Source of the DNA: Flavobacteriales bacterium
GTDB lineage: Bacteria > Bacteroidota > Bacteroidia > Flavobacteriales_D > Crocinitomicaceae
DNA length: 11,263 nt
Reading direction: 5' to 3'
Assembly: GCA_018665005.1 (NCBI GenBank)
Contig: JABJEE010000287.1
Location: 1 to 11,263, forward strand
Shown: positions 6,899-11,263 of the stretch, piece by piece
Position numbering within the stretch: position 1 is the first letter of the stretch
How the letters are laid out: each line of letters opens with the position of its first letter
Program-made: the position numbers and the translations under genes
Notes under the pieces: model-generated
The model's input: only the letters and a program-made list of their open reading frames with translations
Databases searched by the model: none
Told to the model about the DNA's origin: nothing

Positions 6899-7963
6899 AT
6901 GAAACATAATTTTGGTGCAGGACCTTGCATTCTACCTCAAGAAGTATTTCAAGAAGCTTCACGCTCTGTCGTTGATTTCAATGGCCTTTCAATCCTTGAA
7001 GTATCGCACAGGCACAAAGACTTCGTGGCTGTTATGGACGAAGCTACTGATCTTGTCAAAAAAGCATTAAATGTTCCCGAAGGGTATTCCGTCATTTTTC
7101 TACAAGGTGGCGCTTCTTTGGGTTTCTTAATTAGTGCCTTGAACATGATGAGAGAAACAAAAAAAGCGTCTTACATCAATACCGGTACGTGGGCCAAGAA
7201 AGCCATGACTGAAGCCAAAAAAGTGGGTTTTGAAGTGATCGAAGCTGCAAGTTCCGCTGATACAAACTTCAATTACATTCCTAAGAATTTTCAGATTGAT
7301 AGCGCTTCTGATTATTTACATTTTACTTCTAACAACACTATTTTCGGAACACAGTTTAAAGAAATGCCCAAGACCTCACTTCCATTAGTTTGTGATATGT
7401 CTTCAGATATTTTTTCAAGAGAAATTAATGTTTCTGACTTTGATTTGATTTATGCTGGTGCCCAAAAAAATATGGGCCCTGCAGGAACGACACTCTACAT
7501 TGTTAAAGATGAAATTCTAGGCAAATCAACTTCTGATTTTATGCCTACCTACTTGGATTTAAAGACACATGCTGAAAAAGACAGTATGTTCAATACTCCT
7601 CCTGTATTTCCCGTTTATGCGTCTATGCTGAACCTTAGAAACCTCATGAAAACAGGTGGTGTTAGAGGTGCTCAAGAACGCAATGAGGCAAAAGCCAATT
7701 TAATATATAACGAAATAGATAACAATCCTCTTTTCGAAGGAACAGTGGCCAAAGAAGACCGCTCAAACATGAATGTTACTTTTCTAATGAAAGATGATTC
7801 AAGAGTTGATGAATTTAACGCTTTATGGCAAGAAAATAATTTGGTTGGACTCAAAGGACACAGATCGGTAGGAGGTTACCGTGCCTCTATGTATAACGCG
7901 CTTCCAATTGAAAGTGTACAAGTATTGGTTGATTTAATGAAAGATTTTTCAAATAAAGGATAA
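6899..7963 (+). CDS. serC: Phosphoserine aminotransferase
   Basis: SerC transaminates 3-phosphohydroxypyruvate with glutamate to give O-phosphoserine, the second step of serine synthesis, and also acts in pyridoxal phosphate synthesis in some bacteria. It is a cytoplasmic fold-type I PLP enzyme. Visible signatures are the N-terminal NFGAGPC (4-10), SHRHKDF (36-42) where most relatives have SHR-S/G, the phosphate-binding QGGAS (69-73), Asp166 in CDMSSD for the PLP ring nitrogen, and Lys190 in YAGAQKNMGPAG for the Schiff base. GHRSVGGYRASMYNA near the C-terminus is the family's closing motif. The 354 residues match the usual 355-365. The stop is nine bases before serA, so the two form an operon. 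The phosphatase SerB, needed for the last step, is not in the window. Confidence 0.97.
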   Translation: MKHNFGAGPCILPQEVFQEASRSVVDFNGLSILEVSHRHKDFVAVMDEATDLVKKALNVPEGYSVIFLQGGASLGFLISALNMMRETKKASYINTGTWAKKAMTEAKKVGFEVIEAASSADTNFNYIPKNFQIDSASDYLHFTSNNTIFGTQFKEMPKTSLPLVCDMSSDIFSREINVSDFDLIYAGAQKNMGPAGTTLYIVKDEILGKSTSDFMPTYLDLKTHAEKDSMFNTPPVFPVYASMLNLRNLMKTGGVRGAQERNEAKANLIYNEIDNNPLFEGTVAKEDRSNMNVTFLMKDDSRVDEFNALWQENNLVGLKGHRSVGGYRASMYNALPIESVQVLVDLMKDFSNKG

Positions 7964-7972
7964 AAAAATAAG

Positions 7973-8920
7973 ATGAAAATATTAGCAAACGACGGTATAT
8001 CTGCTAGTGGAGTTAACGCTCTTGAAGCAGCTGGATTTAAAGTGATTCTGGATAAAGTTGAGCAAGACCATTTGATTGATTTTATTAATCAAGAACAAGT
8101 TGTTGGAGTATTGGTCCGAAGTGCGACAACGGTTCGTCAAAATGTAGTGGATTCATGCCCTAGCCTAAAGCTTATTGGAAGAGGTGGTGTTGGTATGGAC
8201 AATATTGATGTAAGCTATGCAAGAGAAAAAGGATTGACTGTAATTAATACACCGGGTGCTTCTTCACAATCCGTTGCAGAGCTCGTCATGGGACATCTTT
8301 TTGCGACATCTAGATTCTTATATGCTTCTTACAAAAACATGGAGACTGGCGAATTTGCAAAGCTTAAAAAGAGTTATGCCAAAGGAGTTGAGCTTAGAGG
8401 AAAAACCATAGGAATTATTGGGTTTGGTCGAATCGGACAGAGCCTAGCATCATATGCTTTGGGAGCAGGAATGAACGTTGTTGCCATTGACCAATACACT
8501 GAAACAGCGACTATTTCTTTAAACATAGGAGGCAAAAATATTGATGTTCAAATCACTCCAACTGATGATTTATACTCAGTAATTGGAGATTTGGATTACA
8601 TTTCTCTTCATGTTCCTAAACAAGCAGACGGAAGTGCCGTCATTCAAATGAAAGAATTTAAGATGATGAAAAAAGGGGTTCGCATTGTGAATGCAGCCCG
8701 AGGTGGTGTCATCAATGAAGCTGACCTTAAAGAAGCAATTTCGAAAGGAATTGTGGCGGCAGCAGCTCTTGACGTATTTGATAATGAACCAAATCCTGAT
8801 GCATCTTTAACATCTCATGAGAGTATTGCCTGTACACCACATATCGGTGCAGCTACAGTTGAGGCACAGGATAGAATTGGAACTGAGCTTGCGGATCAAA
8901 TCAAAGCGGCTTTGGCTTAA
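7973..8920 (+). CDS. serA: D-3-phosphoglycerate dehydrogenase, short form without ACT domain
   Basis: SerA oxidises 3-phosphoglycerate to 3-phosphohydroxypyruvate with NAD, the entry step of serine synthesis. The substrate-binding part includes LVRSATTV (47-54) and GRGGVGMDNID (69-79). The Rossmann domain carries GFGRIG (150-155), with Asp173 positioned to bind the NAD ribose and so indicating NAD rather than NADP. The catalytic triad of the D-2-hydroxyacid dehydrogenases is present: Arg243 (NAARGGVINE), Glu272 (DNEP) and His290 (CTPHIGAAT). At 315 residues the protein ends right after the catalytic domain, so it lacks the ACT domain through which E. coli SerA (410 residues) senses serine. 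Other D-2-hydroxyacid dehydrogenases share these motifs, but the coupling to serC makes SerA by far the best call. Confidence 0.95.
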   Translation: MKILANDGISASGVNALEAAGFKVILDKVEQDHLIDFINQEQVVGVLVRSATTVRQNVVDSCPSLKLIGRGGVGMDNIDVSYAREKGLTVINTPGASSQSVAELVMGHLFATSRFLYASYKNMETGEFAKLKKSYAKGVELRGKTIGIIGFGRIGQSLASYALGAGMNVVAIDQYTETATISLNIGGKNIDVQITPTDDLYSVIGDLDYISLHVPKQADGSAVIQMKEFKMMKKGVRIVNAARGGVINEADLKEAISKGIVAAAALDVFDNEPNPDASLTSHESIACTPHIGAATVEAQDRIGTELADQIKAALA

Positions 8921-8990
8921 CTGGTTTTTTGTTTGTTGTATTTCAAGAGTGTACTCACAAGCGTCACGTAGATATACGCAAATAATTATG

Positions 8991-9018
8991 TAGCTTTAGT
9001 ATACTCAAACTAAGGCTA
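8991..9018 (+). promoter_or_regulatory. 10-bp inverted repeat reaching the start codon of the 9018 gene
   Basis: TAGCTTTAGT (8991-9000) pairs with ACTAAGGCTA (9009-9018) through nine Watson-Crick pairs and one G-U around an eight-base loop; the last paired base is the A of the ATG at 9018. As RNA, this hairpin would hide the translation start. However, 8991-8998 (TAGCTTTA) is also seven of eight to the -7 promoter consensus; if that is the real promoter, the left arm would not be transcribed and the repeat would act, if at all, as DNA. Confidence 0.4.
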
Positions 9019-9608
9019 TGACGAAAACACTCTTTCTCTCATTTATAATGCTTTCCGTAACTTCTTTTGCCCAAGACCCAAATGGAGTTAACGAATTATT
9101 TGGCGGAAAAATTGGAGGAGGATTGAGTATTCCTGATGATCTAAATACAATTGGAGGGCAATTGGAGGTGGGATATACAGTAACCCATGAAACTAAGCCC
9201 TACACTCACAATGTATATTTACTTGGTACCCTGTTGCCAACACATAATTTATGCCCGGATGATAAAGCTCTTAAGTTGCTTAGTATCTGTTATGAGCGAG
9301 GTTTGAATTACAGAAAAAGGAATAGAGGACCGTACTTTACTCCTTCTTTGGGTCTGTGCATTGGCTTGCATAGCGAAATTTATACCGGAAATTCTACTTA
9401 CTTCAGCGGTAACGGCCAAACCGTATATCATACTGCATCTGGCATACATCTTGGCTTTATATTCAATCCAATATCGTTTGCATTTCCTTTAAAAAACGAA
9501 CGTAGGAAAATTTTTATCACAGCTCCCATTCAATACAATCTTCTTTATTTAAAGTCGATGAATCTTATTTATCTTTTTAATTTGCGTCTAAGTATGCAAT
9601 TCCAATAA
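9018..9608 (+). CDS. Unrecognised exported protein, possible small outer-membrane beta-barrel
   Basis: I do not recognise a family. The first 18 residues are a clear Sec signal peptide: Thr-Lys, then a hydrophobic core (LFLSFIMLSV) and SFAQ, with cleavage probably after Ala18. The mature part of about 178 residues is rich in Gly and aromatics. It has several stretches of alternating polarity that look like membrane beta strands, at about 47-54, 65-73, 108-118, 143-153, 165-178 and 184-196, and its last residues (NLRLSMQFQ) resemble a terminal barrel strand. Three cysteines (79, 91, 114) fall in the middle. This fits a small outer-membrane or periplasmic beta protein, which is inference from composition. 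It is separated from serA by 97 bases and from the next gene by 127, so it probably has its own transcript. Confidence 0.7.
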   Translation: MTKTLFLSFIMLSVTSFAQDPNGVNELFGGKIGGGLSIPDDLNTIGGQLEVGYTVTHETKPYTHNVYLLGTLLPTHNLCPDDKALKLLSICYERGLNYRKRNRGPYFTPSLGLCIGLHSEIYTGNSTYFSGNGQTVYHTASGIHLGFIFNPISFAFPLKNERRKIFITAPIQYNLLYLKSMNLIYLFNLRLSMQFQ

Positions 9609-9679
9609 ACTATAGCCATATGAGTATAAACCACTAACAAAACCTAAACAAGCCAATTTTTAAGTGATTTCAAGCTAAA

Positions 9680-9709
9680 TAAATAATCGTTATTTACAAT
9701 TACAAATAA
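9680..9709. repeat. A/T-rich alternating inverted repeats upstream of the leucine-rich repeat gene
   Basis: TAAATAA (9680-9686) and TTATTTA (9690-9696) form a seven-base inverted repeat around TCG. The same TTATTT can also pair with AAATAA at 9704-9709, so the two hairpins would exclude each other. TATATTTA at 9714-9721, seven of eight to the -7 consensus, follows directly. The A/T-only arms give weak RNA stems, so a DNA-binding site is as likely as an RNA switch. Confidence 0.3.
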
Positions 9710-9735
9710 TGCTTATATTTAGGTGAAACCTACTG

Positions 9736-10713
9736 ATGAAAACAAGAATTACTACATTACTTATTACCTTATTTACATCTTCAATCAATGCGCAGAACGT
9801 AAACATCCCAGATGTCAACTTTAAAGCTTATTTACTAGGCAATTTAGCCATTAACACCAATGCTGATACCGAAATTCAAACTGGTGAGGCTAGTGCATTC
9901 ACGGGGCCCTTGGATTGCAGTGATCAGAACATAACAGATTTAACAGGTATTGAGGCATTTACATCTTTGACCTATCTGAAGTGTCATGATAACCAAATAT
10001 CATCATTAGATATTTCTCAGAATACTGAGCTAAATGAGTTGAATTGCCACCACAACCTACTTACATCGATAGATGTTTCTCAAAATATCGATTTAACCGC
10101 ATTTTATTGTCAGTTTAACTCACTTACATCCTTAAATCTATCTACAAACACTGCTTTAACTAATTTATTTTGCAGCAATAACCAGCTAACCTCATTAGAC
10201 CTGTGGCAAAATAGTGCTTTATCAATATTAAGTGCTTCTCACAACCAAATAGCATCTTTAGACCTGTCACAAAATAGTGCTTTGACTCAATTGAATTTCA
10301 GAGGCAACCAACTAACCACCTTAGATGTTTCACAGAATGCTTATTTAAATCTTCTTTGGTGTTATAACAATGAGCTGATCTGTTTAAACTTGAAAAACGG
10401 CAACAATATTAATTTTTTAGCCTTCCAGGCTATCAATAACCCCAACCTTACTTGTATAGAAGTAGATGATGATGTTTGGTCAACCACAAATTGGACGCCT
10501 ACAGGAGGGAATATAGATGAAATTGCCGCATTCAGCATGAATTGTAATAATGACTGTACGGATTTCCTAAACTTAAATAGCATTGACCCGCCAACAAAAA
10601 AACTTGTTAAGATTATAGACCTAATGGGAAGAGAAACACTTCCTAAGAAAGACACTCTATTGATTTACATATATACCGACGGAAGCACAAAACAGGTGTT
10701 TGAATCTGATTAG
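9736..10713 (+). CDS. Secreted leucine-rich repeat protein with short sorting-type C-terminal tail
   Basis: Residues 1-19 are a signal peptide ending in SINA, with mature Gln20. Residues about 21-75 form the N-terminal cap common in flavobacterial repeat proteins (NIPDVNFKAYL, then LDCSDQNITDLTGIEAF). Seven 21-residue leucine-rich repeats follow at about 76-222, each with the core pattern LxxLxCxxNxLTSLDLSxN. The fixed position holds Cys83, 104, 125, 146 and 209, with Ala167 and Phe188 in repeats five and six. Residues 288-325 carry KIIDLMGRE and LIYIYTDGS, a pattern I associate with the ends of secreted Flavobacteriales proteins and, by inference, with type IX secretion. Such proteins are extracellular and often mediate binding; the ligand is unknown. 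The start at 9736 is set by the signal peptide. Neighbouring genes give no functional link. Confidence 0.88.
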   Translation: MKTRITTLLITLFTSSINAQNVNIPDVNFKAYLLGNLAINTNADTEIQTGEASAFTGPLDCSDQNITDLTGIEAFTSLTYLKCHDNQISSLDISQNTELNELNCHHNLLTSIDVSQNIDLTAFYCQFNSLTSLNLSTNTALTNLFCSNNQLTSLDLWQNSALSILSASHNQIASLDLSQNSALTQLNFRGNQLTTLDVSQNAYLNLLWCYNNELICLNLKNGNNINFLAFQAINNPNLTCIEVDDDVWSTTNWTPTGGNIDEIAAFSMNCNNDCTDFLNLNSIDPPTKKLVKIIDLMGRETLPKKDTLLIYIYTDGSTKQVFESD

Positions 10714-10806
10714 TGGTAATAATAATGTCTATACTTTGTGTCGATAAACGGTATATTCGAGGTTCAGAACAAAAGAATTGCCTTTAACGAAAATAAAAGC
10801 CTCGGT

Positions 10807-11262
10807 ATGACAAAAAAATTACTCTACTTAATATTAATAATTCTAGTGTCTCAGGCTTGCCAAACTGCTAAAAACAAGGGGGTATATACCATTTATTTGG
10901 TCAGACATTCAGAAAAAGAGGTATCATCTGATATTCCATCAGATCCACCTCTTACTCCATGTGGTGAGGAAAGATCAAAGAGCATCAGTAATTTTTTAAA
11001 AGATGTCCCTGTTGAAGCAATATATAGTACAGATTATACCCGTACCAAAAACACAGCTTTTCCTACAGCCAAATCAAAAGGGCTCAATATTCAAGAATAT
11101 GATGGGGAAACTCTCAATGATTTCTCAAAATTATTGCGTAAGCGCAAACAAGACGCCCTAGTTGTTGGACACAGCAATACGACTGCGGTTTTAGCTGGAC
11201 TTTTGATAGGCGAAGAATTTGGTGAGTTTGACCTAGATATCTATGATCGAATCTATCAGGTA
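10807..11262 (+). CDS. Histidine phosphatase family lipoprotein, N-terminal part (3' truncated)
   Basis: The frame starts at ATG 10807 and runs open through the right edge, giving 152 residues. Residues 1-17 are a hydrophobic signal followed by Cys18 (VSQAC), a likely but imperfect lipoprotein site, so the protein is probably membrane-anchored outside the cytoplasm. The catalytic core of the phosphoglycerate-mutase/SixA superfamily follows: YLVRHSEK with phospho-accepting His34 beside Arg33 (RHS in place of the classic RHG), LTPCGEERS at 60-68, YSTDYTRTKNTA with Arg79, Glu101 in DGETL, and VVGHSNT with the second His122. Family members cleave phosphoesters through a phosphohistidine; the substrate cannot be told. 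The 93 bases before it contain no recognisable gene or strong promoter, and read-through from the leucine-rich repeat gene is possible. Confidence 0.88.
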   Translation, partial: MTKKLLYLILIILVSQACQTAKNKGVYTIYLVRHSEKEVSSDIPSDPPLTPCGEERSKSISNFLKDVPVEAIYSTDYTRTKNTAFPTAKSKGLNIQEYDGETLNDFSKLLRKRKQDALVVGHSNTTAVLAGLLIGEEFGEFDLDIYDRIYQV

Positions 11263-11263
11263 G

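Noticed and set aside
8900..8937. Possible terminator after serA (CAAAG-CGG-CTTTG followed by T-rich sequence)
   Set aside because: The stem has only five pairs, lies inside the coding region, and is separated from the T run by about ten bases.
1351..9662. AGCCAATTTTTA shared by the gaps at 1351-1362 and 9651-9662
   Set aside because: A few 12-base matches are expected by chance in an A/T-rich 11-kb window, and flanking bases do not extend the match.
10728..10738. TATACTTTG as a promoter for the histidine phosphatase gene
   Set aside because: The spacing inside the element does not fit TAnnTTTG (one or three free bases instead of two), and no -33 box is apparent.

Overview
The window looks like a chromosomal segment from a member of the Bacteroidota, most likely a marine-type Flavobacteriales. 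The supporting signs are AT-rich DNA, weak or absent Shine-Dalgarno sites, a promoter element of the TAnnTTTG type, a mitochondrial-type aconitase, a short SerA, a Bacteroidota-style THX protein, and a secreted leucine-rich repeat protein ending in a DLxGRE...YxYxDG tail typical of Flavobacteriales exported proteins. No phylogeny was run, so the family-level placement is inference. I saw no tRNA, rRNA, CRISPR array, insertion sequence, integrase or phage gene.

Layout. Bases 3-1202 (+) hold the C-terminal part of a large Asp-box/sortilin-like beta-propeller protein that begins before the window; a terminator follows at 1231-1258. Facing it on the minus strand are two small, adjacent, mutually homologous DoxX-like membrane proteins (1440-1778 and 1785-2123). 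Upstream of them, also on the minus strand, is a full-length aconitase (2305-4572). A 171-base divergent promoter region separates aconitase from a plus-strand run: a class III CoA transferase (4744-5805), the tRNA 2'-O-methyltransferase TrmH (5828-6514), and a THX-type small-subunit protein with a histone-H1-like Lys/Ala tail (6550-6798). Next is a serC-serA pair (6899-7963, 7973-8920) for serine biosynthesis, with a perfect 8-bp inverted repeat just before serC. The right end carries envelope or exported proteins: an unrecognised signal-peptide protein (9018-9608), the leucine-rich repeat protein (9736-10713), and a histidine-phosphatase lipoprotein cut by the window edge (10807-11262).

How the genes fit together. 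SerC and SerA catalyse consecutive steps from 3-phosphoglycerate to phosphoserine and are clearly one unit. TrmH and THX both serve translation and may be co-transcribed with the CoA transferase, although no shared pathway is evident for the latter. Aconitase is a TCA-cycle enzyme with its own promoter region. The last three genes share only an export signal. No defence system or biosynthetic cluster is visible. The most unusual observations are the tandem DoxX-like paralogues, the H1-like tail and leader repeat of the THX gene, the start-codon hairpin at 8991-9018, and the cysteine ladder of the leucine-rich repeat protein.
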